A stretch of 64,000 nt of DNA from Pseudomonas shirazensis (GTDB lineage Bacteria > Pseudomonadota > Gammaproteobacteria > Pseudomonadales > Pseudomonadaceae), in NCBI RefSeq assembly GCF_014268785.2, contig NZ_JABWRD020000001.1:2059001-2123000 (forward strand), in the 5' to 3' direction. Below are positions 11,142 through 19,025 of this stretch, piece by piece. A program made the translations under genes and the position numbers. The first letter of the stretch is position 1. Every line of letters begins with the position of its first letter. Under the pieces are notes generated by a model. It was not told the DNA's origin. It saw only the letters and a list, made by a program, of their open reading frames with translations, and did not search any database.

Positions 11142-11176
11142 GGGTGATCGACTTTCGTAGTTTGAAGGAGAGGATC

Positions 11177-12148
11177 ATGTCCATTTTTGTTGGCGTTGAT
11201 GTTGCCAAAAGATCTTTCGACATTGCCACCACGTTGACCAACGGGAAGAAGCGCACCAAGGCAAAGCTTCCCAATGATTCCGCAGGGTTTGCCCAGTTCA
11301 GCGACTGGCTTGAGCGTCACGCAGGACCCGGAACCTGGATTGTCATGGAGGCCACGGGCACCTATCACGAAGCGCTTGCCGAGCACTGCCACGACCAAGG
11401 CTATCGGGTGTGCATTCTGAACCCGGCGGTGATTGCGAAATTCGCTGATGTGGAGCTTCGCCGCGTCAAAACCGATAGGGCTGACGCGAAGGTGATTGCT
11501 GCCTACAGCCAACAGAACGCCGACTCGCTTCGCCAGTGGGAGCCTGAGCCGCCAGCACAGCGCCGCTTGCGTGCTCTGGTGCGCCGACTGGACGACCTCA
11601 AGGAAATGCGCCAGATGGAGCAGAATCGCTTGGATGTCGCACAAGATGCGGTGAAGCAATCGATTCAAGACGTGATCGGGCACATCATCAAAGAGCTGGA
11701 AAAGACCAGAAAAGCCATTGAGCAGACGATCGATGACGATCCAGATCTGCGCGGGCGGCGCGACCTGATTACCTCGATCGACGGTCTGGGCGAGACCACC
11801 GCCGCGTTGCTGTTGGCCGAGCTGGGCGATCCCCTGAAATACCAAAGCCCATCTGCAATTGTCGCCTTCTCAGGCCTGAACCCCGTGATGCAACAGTCGG
11901 GCGAGTTCACAGGCCAGAGCACCATTTCGCGCACAGGCGCCTCAAGGTTGCGAGCGGGCCTGTGGATGTCGGGCACCGTCTCGATCAGGCATAACCCAGT
12001 CGTAAAGGCACTGGCAGAGCGTTTGAGCAGCCGGCACAAGGCCTACAAGCAGATCGTGTGTGCGGCAATGCGCAAGCTGCTGCATCTGGTTTACGGGGTG
12101 GTGAAGTCGGGAAAACCATTTGACCCCCAAATCGCCCTTGCGGGGTGA
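11177..12148 (+). CDS. IS110-family transposase (DEDD recombinase)
   Basis: The 323-residue recombinase has an N-terminal RuvC-like DEDD domain and a C-terminal Transposase_20 domain. Asp8 (FVGVDVAK), Glu58 (VMEATG), Asp100 and Asp103 (KTDRADA) supply the tetrad, and Ser241 (VMQQSGEF) sits where IS110 enzymes have their catalytic serine. A central coiled coil lies at about 150-190. The start ATG was preferred to a frame opening at 11093 because GAAGGAGAGG lies just upstream and the longer frame would cover the candidate bridge RNA. The non-coding stretch is upstream of the gene, which points to the IS110 rather than the IS1111 subgroup. It is not interrupted. Confidence 0.95.
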   Translation: MSIFVGVDVAKRSFDIATTLTNGKKRTKAKLPNDSAGFAQFSDWLERHAGPGTWIVMEATGTYHEALAEHCHDQGYRVCILNPAVIAKFADVELRRVKTDRADAKVIAAYSQQNADSLRQWEPEPPAQRRLRALVRRLDDLKEMRQMEQNRLDVAQDAVKQSIQDVIGHIIKELEKTRKAIEQTIDDDPDLRGRRDLITSIDGLGETTAALLLAELGDPLKYQSPSAIVAFSGLNPVMQQSGEFTGQSTISRTGASRLRAGLWMSGTVSIRHNPVVKALAERLSSRHKAYKQIVCAAMRKLLHLVYGVVKSGKPFDPQIALAG

Positions 12149-12165
12149 GGGTCAAGACGGTATCT

Positions 12166-12520
12166 ACAGGGACCGCGTTTGTCGATACTACGCGGTCCAC
12201 TGTGGAGCGGCCTTGTGTCGCGAAAGGGCCGCAAAACGGCCCCAGCAATCCAACGACCAACCACCTTCGAGAAACCCACACTGCCCCCGCTCTGCGCCAG
12301 CGCAGCGAGGCGTGCTTTTGATCTTGATCTGCTTTTGATCTTGATTCACCGGCGACTCAGGAGGCCGGAGCGAGGGAACCCCGCAGCGCAGCGAAGGGGC
12401 CGGATGTGGAGCCAAGCATTTTTTTGGTTACTTTTTTGGGGCGCGGCGTTTGCCAAAAAAGTGACTCGCCGTAAGGGCGAAAAGGGGCCGCAAACCCACC
12501 ACAAAATCCGGATAAGCCCC
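12166..12520. repeat. right arm of the large inverted repeat, with second REP
   Basis: Non-coding sequence between the IS and gdhB. It starts with a 9-bp palindrome GGACCGCGT/ACGCGGTCC (12170-12178 with 12190-12198), then a REP in opposite orientation to the left one (12204-12249, GGAGCGGCCTTGTGTCGCG...), then inverted counterparts of the left-arm landmarks ending with CGGATAAGCCCC at about 12520. A short direct duplication TGCTTTTGATCTTGAT occurs near 12312-12345. No gene is supported here. Confidence 0.82.
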
Positions 12521-12526
12521 AAAAGC

Positions 12527-12556
12527 AAAAAACCCCAGCACCAAAGGCACCAGGGT
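12527..12556 (-). terminator. rho-independent terminator of gdhB
   Basis: On the minus strand, 30 bases after the gdhB stop, ACCCTGGTGCC-TTT-GGTGCTGGGGT can fold into a stem with some G-U pairs and is followed by six T residues. Confidence 0.6.
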
Positions 12557-12586
12557 CTCTCACTCACAAACCAACCAAATCAGCTA

Positions 12587-15500
12587 TCAGGAAGGCACAA
12601 CCACAGCCTGCCCACTCATAGCCAGATCAACCAACTCTCGGTTAGCCACCGCATACATCGCATAGTCATGCCCCGAAGCACTGCGCAGATCATCCAGCAT
12701 CGCGCGCCAGCGCTCCACCATCACCCGCCGCTGCTCAGACCACAACGCCACCCGCGCATCCATGTCCTGCGGCGCATCGGCCATCTGCAGCACAGAAATG
12801 GTGATCGCCCGCTGCTGCAGGTCGATGTCATCACGGAACGCCTCCCGCGCCAGCGCCTGCCAGTTGTTCTCCACCGGCAAGTTGCTGATCTCCTGCAGGT
12901 ACCAGGTCAGATCCAACGCACTGCCCACCGCGAAGAACGCCTTGGCCACCTGCGCTGGGTCATGCCCGGTCACATCCGAAGCCTCGATGATCGGCAGCAG
13001 CGTGTACAAATGCGTGGTCCCGGCAACCATCCGCGCCAGCAACTCGGGCACACCAGCCTCGACGAAGCCCTGATAACGCACCTGCCAGCGCTCACGGGTC
13101 GGCCCTTCCAGCAGCTCGTCCAGTTTCAGCCCAAGCTGGGCGATCTTCGGCCCGAAGTGGGCGACATCACGGCCTGCATCCTGCTCGTTGCGACGGCTAC
13201 GCAGGAACCAGCGCGTGGCGCGGCGGCCCAGACGCATCAGCTCATCCATCAGGGTCAGCTGAATCTCGGCCGGAACCTGATAGTCCAACGCCTCGATCTG
13301 GCGGAACCAATGCGGCAGATGGAAGATATCGCGCACGATCACATAGGCCCCGGCGACGTTGGCCGGGCTCATGCCAGTCGACTCCTTGAGCCGCTGGACA
13401 AAGGTGATGCCCATGTTGTTGACCAGGTCGTTGGCGATCTGGGTGCTGACGATCTCGCGCTTCAGACGGTGACGGCGCATGGACTCGCCGAACTGGTTGA
13501 GCAGTGACGGCGGGAAGGCCGTCTCCATGTCGCGGGTCAGATAGTCGTCATCCGGCACCTGCGATTTCAGCAGTTGCTCTTTGAGGTCGATCTTGCTGTA
13601 CGAAATCAGCACCGACAGCTCGGCCCGGGTCAGGCCCTGGCCTGCGGCCAGACGCTCGGCCAGTTGCTCTTCGGACGGCAGGAATTCGATCGCCCGATCG
13701 AGCTTGCCGCGCGCTTCAAGGTCGGCCATCAGGCGCTTGTACTCGGCAATCCGCTCGCGTACGCGACGGGCCGCCAGCGACAGCGCCTGGGTCTGCTTGT
13801 AGTTGTTGCCCAATACCAGCGCGCCAACTTCCTCGGTCATGCTGCCGAGCAGCTGGTTGCGCTGCTTCTCGGTCATGTCGCCACCCTGCACCACTTCGTT
13901 GAGCAGGATCTTGATATTGACTTCGTGGTCGGAGCAGTCGACGCCACCGGCGTTGTCGATGAAGTCGGTGTTGGTCGCGCCGCCGTTGAGGCCGTACTCG
14001 ACCCGGCCAAGCTGGGTCATGCCCAGGTTGCCGCCCTCGCCCACTACCTTGCAGCGCAGCTCGTTGCCGTTGACGCGCAAGGCGTCGTTGGCCTTGTCGC
14101 CGACGTCGGCGTGGCTTTCGGTGCTGGCTTTGACGTAGGTACCGATACCGCCGTTCCAGAGCAGATCGACCGGCGCCTGCAGCAGCGCGTGCAGCAGCTC
14201 GGTCGGCGTCAGACGGTCGGCTTCGATGGCGAAGCGTTCCTTCATCTGCGGGCTGATGCTGATGCTCTTGGCGCTACGCGGGAAGATCCCGCCGCCTGCG
14301 GACATGATGCTGGTATCGTAATCGGTCCATGCCGAACGTGGCAGGTCGAACAAGCGCTGGCGCTCGGCGAAGCTGCTGGCCGGGTCCGGATTAGGGTCGA
14401 TGAAGATGTGCAGGTGGTTGAAGGCAGCCACCAGCTGCAGCTTGTCGGACATCAGCAAGCCGTTACCGAAGACGTCACCGGCCATGTCGCCGACGCCAAC
14501 CACCGTGATCGGATCTTGCTGGACGTTGATGCCGCGCTCACGGAAGTGACGCTGCACGCCCACCCAGGCGCCGCGGGCAGTGATACCCATCTTCTTGTGG
14601 TCGTAACCAGCCGAGCCGCCCGAGGCGAACGCGTCTCCGAGCCAGAAGCCGTAGTCGATGGCAATGCCGTTGGCGATGTCGGAGAAGGTCGCGGTGCCTT
14701 TGTCGGCCGCCACCACCAGGTACGGGTCGTCATCGTCATGCCGCACCACGTTGGCCGGTGGCACGACGCCGCCGTCCTTGAGGTTGTCGGTGATGTCGAG
14801 CAGGCCCGAGATGAAGATGCGGTAGCAGGCGATACCTTCAGCGGCGATGTCGTCACGGCTGCCGCCCAGCGGCAGGCGCCGTGGCAGGAAACCGCCCTTG
14901 GCGCCGACCGGCACGATCACCGAGTTCTTCACCTGCTGCGCCTTGACCAGGCCGAGCACTTCGGTGCGGTAGTCTTCCTCACGGTCCGACCAGCGCAGGC
15001 CGCCACGGGCGACATTGCCGAAGCGCAGGTGGACGCCTTCGACACGCGGCGAGTAGACGAATATCTCGAACTTGGGCACCGGCTTGGGCAGTTCGGGGAT
15101 CAGCTTGGGGTTGAACTTGAAGCTGAAGTACGACTTGGCCTGGCCGCTGCTGTCCGGCTGGTAGAAGTTGGTACGCAGGGTGGCTTTGATCAGGTCCAGG
15201 TAGCGACGCAGGATGCGGTCTTCGTTGAGCACCTGAACGTCATCCAGGGCGCTATTGATGGCCTGCTCCAGACGCAGCTGCTTGTCTTCCAGATCATCCT
15301 GGGTGAGCTTGCGTGCCAGGTAGAAGCGGGTCTTGAACAGCCGGGTCAGCTCGCGCGCGATGTCGGTGTGGTTGTTCAGGGTGCTGGCGATGTAGCCCAG
15401 ATCGAAGCCCAGACGAATCTGCTTCATGTAGCGGGCGTAGGCGCGCAGCAGCGCCACATCACGCCATGGCAGGCCGGCGGTCAGTACCAGGCGGTTGAAG

Positions 15501-17452
15501 GCGTCGTTTTCAGCGTCGCCCTTGACGATATGGATGAAGGCATCCTGCAGAGTGTCGTTGAGCTGCTGGATATCCAGACTCAGGTCTTCGCTGTAGGTGA
15601 AGGCAAAGTCGTGAATCCAGTACTCGCGGCCATTCGCGTGGCGCAGGCGGTACGGGAACTCACCCAGCACACGCAGGCCAAGGTTTTCCAGGATCGGCAG
15701 CACGTCCGACAGCGCCAGCGGGGTATCGGCGTGGTACAGCTTGCAATGCAGCTGGCGCTCGCCGTACTGGCCCAGGGGCTGATAGAAGCTCATCGCCAGC
15801 GGCTTGGCTTCGTTCAGGGCCAGCACATGTTGCAGGTCGACGACCGCCGAATGGGCGCCAAAGCGCTCGCGGTAGCCCGCCGGGAAGCCCTTGGGGAAGT
15901 CCGCCAGGATATTGGTGCCCTGAGCTTCGCCGAAGTTTTCCACGACCAGGGCGGAGTAATCGTCCTGCCACGAACGGCAGGCCTGGATCACTTCGTTTTC
16001 CAGCTGCTGCGGGTCGATGTCGATGCGGTTCTTCGGGTCTACCCGCAGAATCAGTTGCACGCGCGCCAGCACCGACTCGGAGAAGAACGTCCAGAATTCG
16101 CAATCGCTGGCCTTCAGGCGCTCCATCAGCACTTGCTGGATTTTCTGGCGCACTTCGGTCGAATAGACCTCGCGTGGCACATAGGCCAGGCAGTAGCAGA
16201 AGCGGCCGTAAGGGTCTTTGCGCAGGAACACGCGGATCTTGTTGCGCTCCTGGATCTGCACGATCGACATGACAGTGCTGGACAGCTCGTCGATCGGGGT
16301 CTGGAACAGGTCGTCGCGCGGCAGCACTTCGAGCACCTGCGCCAGCTCCTTGCCCAGGTGGGCCTTGGCATCGAAGCCGGAGCGGCGCTCGACTTCGGCT
16401 ACCTTGCCGCGGATGTACGGAATGGCATGCACGCTCTCGCCATACACCGACGAGGTGTACAGGCCCATGAAACGGCATTCCTTGATGACCTTGCCGTCGG
16501 CATCCAGCTGGCGGATCGACACATAGTCCGGGTAGGCCGGGCGGTGCACACGGCTCGGGAGTGCAGCCTTGGCGAAGGACAGCAGCAGCGGCTCGTTGAG
16601 GTAGGCCACAGCGTAGTCTTCGATGCGCAGCTCTTCGGCAGTCAGGCCGATGCGCAGGCGACGTGGCAGGCCGAGGAAGGACTGCTCGTCGTAGTTCATG
16701 CGCCCGCCATCGGCGCCGCCCTCGACGGTGAATTCTTCATAGCCGAGGAAGGTGAAGTGGTTATCCAGTAACCATTCGAGGAACGCCTTGACCTCGGCCT
16801 TCTCGTGCTGGGCTTGCGGGTACGGGGTCTGCTCAACCAGCGCCGCCACTTCGCGCAGCTTGGCTTTCATCGGTTCGAAGTCGGCAACCGCAACGCGTAC
16901 TTCAGCCAGGACCTGTTCGATTTCCCGGGCCAGCGAGCTCAGCTCGGCTGCGTTGGCACAACGGTCGATTTCCAGGTACATCAGCGATTCATGTTGAACG
17001 CCGTCACCGTGGGTGCCTTTGGGCAGCAGCTCGAGCAGTTCGCCCTTGGCGCCGCGGCGCACACTGAGCACGGTGGTCTGCAGGGTGTGGATGCTGTAGC
17101 CGCGGCGGTTCAGCTCGGTGCGTACCGAGTCGACAAGGAACGGCAGGTCATGGTGCAGGACTTCGACCACACTGTGGGTCGACTGCCAGCCATTGCGCTC
17201 GTAGTCGGGGTTGTACACCCGCACCAGCGGGGTTTCAGGGTCGAAGCGCTCGATGATGCGCCAGGCAGACAGGGTGCAGCCAGCCAGGTCGGAAAGCCGC
17301 CGCTGGGTAAGTTCGTCCAGAGAGATGATGCCGAAGAACTGTTCGGCGAACAGTGCCACTTGTGGCAGTGACTGTTCGCTGATGTGCTGCGCCAGGGCCG
17401 CTTGCAGTTGGTGCTGGAAGTCGGCTTTGCTGGCTGCGGTGAAAAACGCCAT
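12587..17452 (-). CDS. gdhB: NAD-specific glutamate dehydrogenase, large (180-kDa) class
   Basis: The 1,621-residue protein belongs to the large L-GDH180 class, which oxidises glutamate to 2-oxoglutarate and ammonium with NAD+, a catabolic role in Pseudomonas growing on amino acids such as arginine. A long N-terminal regulatory region (about 1-700) precedes the catalytic core. The core shows RLRFGNVARGGLRWSDR, VPVGAKGGFLPRR, DKGTATFSDIANGIA, KKMGITARGAW and the dinucleotide-binding VVGVGDMAGDVFGNG. The ATG at 17452 (MAFFTAASK) was preferred because it has GGAG upstream and gives the family length; the open frame continues about 300 bases further without homology. It is monocistronic and convergent with ppsR. 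Confidence 0.96.
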   Translation of the reverse strand: MAFFTAASKADFQHQLQAALAQHISEQSLPQVALFAEQFFGIISLDELTQRRLSDLAGCTLSAWRIIERFDPETPLVRVYNPDYERNGWQSTHSVVEVLHHDLPFLVDSVRTELNRRGYSIHTLQTTVLSVRRGAKGELLELLPKGTHGDGVQHESLMYLEIDRCANAAELSSLAREIEQVLAEVRVAVADFEPMKAKLREVAALVEQTPYPQAQHEKAEVKAFLEWLLDNHFTFLGYEEFTVEGGADGGRMNYDEQSFLGLPRRLRIGLTAEELRIEDYAVAYLNEPLLLSFAKAALPSRVHRPAYPDYVSIRQLDADGKVIKECRFMGLYTSSVYGESVHAIPYIRGKVAEVERRSGFDAKAHLGKELAQVLEVLPRDDLFQTPIDELSSTVMSIVQIQERNKIRVFLRKDPYGRFCYCLAYVPREVYSTEVRQKIQQVLMERLKASDCEFWTFFSESVLARVQLILRVDPKNRIDIDPQQLENEVIQACRSWQDDYSALVVENFGEAQGTNILADFPKGFPAGYRERFGAHSAVVDLQHVLALNEAKPLAMSFYQPLGQYGERQLHCKLYHADTPLALSDVLPILENLGLRVLGEFPYRLRHANGREYWIHDFAFTYSEDLSLDIQQLNDTLQDAFIHIVKGDAENDAFNRLVLTAGLPWRDVALLRAYARYMKQIRLGFDLGYIASTLNNHTDIARELTRLFKTRFYLARKLTQDDLEDKQLRLEQAINSALDDVQVLNEDRILRRYLDLIKATLRTNFYQPDSSGQAKSYFSFKFNPKLIPELPKPVPKFEIFVYSPRVEGVHLRFGNVARGGLRWSDREEDYRTEVLGLVKAQQVKNSVIVPVGAKGGFLPRRLPLGGSRDDIAAEGIACYRIFISGLLDITDNLKDGGVVPPANVVRHDDDDPYLVVAADKGTATFSDIANGIAIDYGFWLGDAFASGGSAGYDHKKMGITARGAWVGVQRHFRERGINVQQDPITVVGVGDMAGDVFGNGLLMSDKLQLVAAFNHLHIFIDPNPDPASSFAERQRLFDLPRSAWTDYDTSIMSAGGGIFPRSAKSISISPQMKERFAIEADRLTPTELLHALLQAPVDLLWNGGIGTYVKASTESHADVGDKANDALRVNGNELRCKVVGEGGNLGMTQLGRVEYGLNGGATNTDFIDNAGGVDCSDHEVNIKILLNEVVQGGDMTEKQRNQLLGSMTEEVGALVLGNNYKQTQALSLAARRVRERIAEYKRLMADLEARGKLDRAIEFLPSEEQLAERLAAGQGLTRAELSVLISYSKIDLKEQLLKSQVPDDDYLTRDMETAFPPSLLNQFGESMRRHRLKREIVSTQIANDLVNNMGITFVQRLKESTGMSPANVAGAYVIVRDIFHLPHWFRQIEALDYQVPAEIQLTLMDELMRLGRRATRWFLRSRRNEQDAGRDVAHFGPKIAQLGLKLDELLEGPTRERWQVRYQGFVEAGVPELLARMVAGTTHLYTLLPIIEASDVTGHDPAQVAKAFFAVGSALDLTWYLQEISNLPVENNWQALAREAFRDDIDLQQRAITISVLQMADAPQDMDARVALWSEQRRVMVERWRAMLDDLRSASGHDYAMYAVANRELVDLAMSGQAVVVPS

Positions 17453-17778
17453 CTGTGGTACTCCGCTTGGGCTTTGTTTTGTAGTGAAGCGTCGTGCATG
17501 TGCGTGTTGCCTGGGATCAACAATAGCAACCCGGGGCAAAACAGGCCGATGAAACCAGGCGCTGAGCGTGTTTGCCACGCTCATCTGTTGGGTACCTGCA
17601 AAAGCGACTGCCTGTGGCTGTGCCTTTACGGGGACCCATCGACTGCGCAGCTTAACGACTGAGCGGTCACCGCGGCTTGCAGCGCTGCGACATATTCGGT
17701 CAAGGCCCGGCAACATTCGTTTATGGAACGGCCCAAGACTGGCAGAATTCCATTTCATTTCGTCAATTCGAGCCGACC
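17453..17778. other. divergent intergenic region, gdhB / 117-residue ORF
   Basis: About 326 non-coding bases between divergent genes, so it must contain both promoters. The only structure seen is a short GAGCGTG..CACGCTC inverted repeat near 17565-17583 and a GCAGCGCTGC palindrome near 17680-17690. I could not assign promoter boxes. Confidence 0.5.
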
Positions 17779-18132
17779 ATGCAACTGACCACCCCCCTGC
17801 TGTTCGCCACCCCTTGCGATGATGAAGAAGACAACATGGCGACCCTGTGCTGCCACAGCGACCAGGGCCAGATGTTCCTGCTGACCCGCTACCCGGACGA
17901 AGACACCGTCGACCTGACCCTGGACGATGAGCCGTCGACCCTGGACGGCATCAAGATCACCTTCAGCGCCAAGCGCCTGCTGCTGGAAGTTGCCGCTGGT
18001 GACACCGACGCCCTCAAGGGCGATGAGACCCTGGAGATCGTATTGACCAGTGACGGCAATGACCTGGCCGAAATCGACGAGACCTTGCGGATCATTCTTA
18101 ACGGCACCGGCACTTACGTCAGCGAGCTGTAA
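17779..18132 (+). CDS. hypothetical acidic protein
   Basis: A 117-residue protein without a signal peptide or membrane segment. It is strongly acidic (DDEEDN, DEDTVDLTLDDE, GDTDALKGDETLEI, DLAEIDETL), with alternating hydrophobic residues that suggest a small beta-rich fold. The start ATG (MQLTTPLLF) is the first in-frame ATG after the gdhB divergent region; only a weak GAG precedes it. I do not recognise the family. The regular codon use, the position between gdhB and the regulator, and the absence of any competing frame support it being real. It ends 82 bases before the FadR-type regulator. Confidence 0.75.
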   Translation: MQLTTPLLFATPCDDEEDNMATLCCHSDQGQMFLLTRYPDEDTVDLTLDDEPSTLDGIKITFSAKRLLLEVAAGDTDALKGDETLEIVLTSDGNDLAEIDETLRIILNGTGTYVSEL

Positions 18133-18180
18133 TCTGGCTGAGCTGGAGAAATAATTGACAGACACAGCGGGTAACGGGCA

Positions 18181-18191
18181 TTGTCTGACAA
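18181..18191. promoter_or_regulatory. candidate operator 1 of the FadR-type regulator
   Basis: TTGTCTGACAA is a perfect palindrome (TTGTC-T-GACAA) fitting the FadR-subfamily consensus TNGTNNNACNA. It lies 24 bases before the regulator's own ATG. The longer string GTCTGACAACCTGAT (18183-18197) recurs exactly before the oxidase gene, which supports a shared operator and autoregulation. Confidence 0.72.
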
Positions 18192-18214
18192 CCTGATCAA
18201 TAGGCAATCCGTCC

Positions 18215-18925
18215 ATGCTAGAGCTACAGCGCCCAGACACCCTGGTAGAAAGGGTTGTCGGCGCCATCCGTGCGGAAATCGACAGCGGCCGTCTGGCTGC
18301 CGAAGCGCGCCTGCCCACCGAACAGCAACTGGCCGAGCAACTCAACGTCAGCCGCTCGGTGGTGCGCGAGGCAGTGGCTCAGCTCAAGGCCGACGGGGTG
18401 CTGATCGCCCGTCGTGGCCTGGGCTCGTATATCTCGCAGACACCCCATGGCACGGTGTTTCGCTTCCCCGGCAGCAACGGGCGCAAGCCTGATCTGGTGC
18501 AGATGTTCGAAATGCGCCTGTGGATCGAAACCCAAGCGGCCGCCATCGCTGCCCGTCGCCGCGATGCCGGCGACCTGAGCAACATCGCTGCAGCGCTGGA
18601 GCAGATGCTCGACCCGCGCAATGACCTGGCCGCCGCCGCGGCCGCCGACGTGGCCTTTCACCGGGCCATCGCCGAGGCGAGCAAGAACGACTACTTCGTC
18701 GCCTTTCATGACTTTCTCGGCAGCCAGTTGGCCGCCGCGCGGCAGCGTGCCTGGGAAAACTCGGCGTCGCCTGCAGTGGGCGGCCCGGCAGACGCCAACC
18801 GGGAACATCAGGCGTTGTACCAGGCCATCGCCGATGGCGACCGTCACGCCGCTGCGAGCTGTGCCGAAGCGCATCTGCGGGCCTCGGCCAAACGCCTGAA
18901 AATCGAGCTTCCTGAACTGAACTGA
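18215..18925 (+). CDS. lhgR: FadR/GntR-family transcriptional regulator, likely L-2-hydroxyglutarate-responsive (LhgR-like)
   Basis: The 236-residue regulator has an N-terminal winged helix-turn-helix of the GntR type (LPTEQQLAEQLNVSRSVVREA, residues about 32-52) and a C-terminal FCD ligand-binding domain (about 85-225), whose metal-binding residues include the His in DVAFHRAIAEA and the His in EAHLRAS. It precedes an L-2-hydroxyglutarate oxidase gene, the arrangement described for LhgR, the L-2-hydroxyglutarate-responsive repressor of P. putida. Two copies of a FadR-type palindrome, before this gene and before the oxidase, fit control of both. The gene name rests on context; a lactate- or glycolate-type regulator is a less likely alternative. 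Confidence 0.85.
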   Translation: MLELQRPDTLVERVVGAIRAEIDSGRLAAEARLPTEQQLAEQLNVSRSVVREAVAQLKADGVLIARRGLGSYISQTPHGTVFRFPGSNGRKPDLVQMFEMRLWIETQAAAIAARRRDAGDLSNIAAALEQMLDPRNDLAAAAAADVAFHRAIAEASKNDYFVAFHDFLGSQLAAARQRAWENSASPAVGGPADANREHQALYQAIADGDRHAAASCAEAHLRASAKRLKIELPELN

Positions 18926-18933
18926 GCAAACCG

Positions 18934-18960
18934 ACCCTGCCCAATCAAGGCAGGGTTTTT
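18934..18960 (+). terminator. rho-independent terminator after the regulator gene
   Basis: ACCCTGCC - 7-base loop - GGCAGGGT followed by a run of T, 8 bases after the regulator stop. It separates the regulator transcript from the oxidase gene, which therefore needs its own promoter. Confidence 0.88.
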
Positions 18961-18971
18961 AACGCACCACC

Positions 18972-18982
18972 TAGTCTGACAA
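18972..18982. promoter_or_regulatory. candidate operator 2, before the oxidase gene
   Basis: TAGTCTGACAA fits TNGTNNNACNA and lies inside the 15-base string GTCTGACAACCTGAT (18974-18988), which is identical to 18183-18197. It is about 45 bases before the oxidase ATG, right after the terminator, a good place for a repressor to block a promoter. Confidence 0.72.
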
Positions 18983-19025
18983 CCTGATAAGCAGATCCAC
19001 TGACAAGAATGCCAAGGTACCCTGC

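Larger units (their letters stand above)
10941..12165 (+). mobile_element. IS110-family insertion sequence, complete, 1,225 bp
   Basis: The ends were set by reconstructing the empty site. The left flank ends GGCCGCTCCT (10931-10940) and the right flank resumes ACAGGGACCGCG (12166 onward); joined, they give the normal REP-associated context GCCGCTCCTACAGGGACCGCG read across the junction. A CT dinucleotide is present at both junctions (10939-10940 and 12164-12165), the expected single core shared after recombination; terminal inverted repeats and a longer target duplication are absent, as in IS110. Contents: a candidate bridge RNA (10945-11141), the transposase (11177-12148) and a 17-base right end. 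The transposase is intact, so the element may still be mobile. Identity to a named ISPpu element was not tested. Confidence 0.85.

Noticed and set aside
10567..11274. Minus-strand open frame over the left repeat and IS end
   Set aside because: It crosses the repeat arm, the candidate RNA and the start of the transposase, and contains repeat-derived peptide such as the SAAVRR-type stretches only.
12179..13507. 442-codon plus-strand frame after the IS
   Set aside because: Begins in the REP and repeat arm and continues antisense in gdhB; no domain is visible.
13574..16771. 1,065-codon open frame on the plus strand
   Set aside because: Antisense to gdhB, which has clear family motifs on the other strand.
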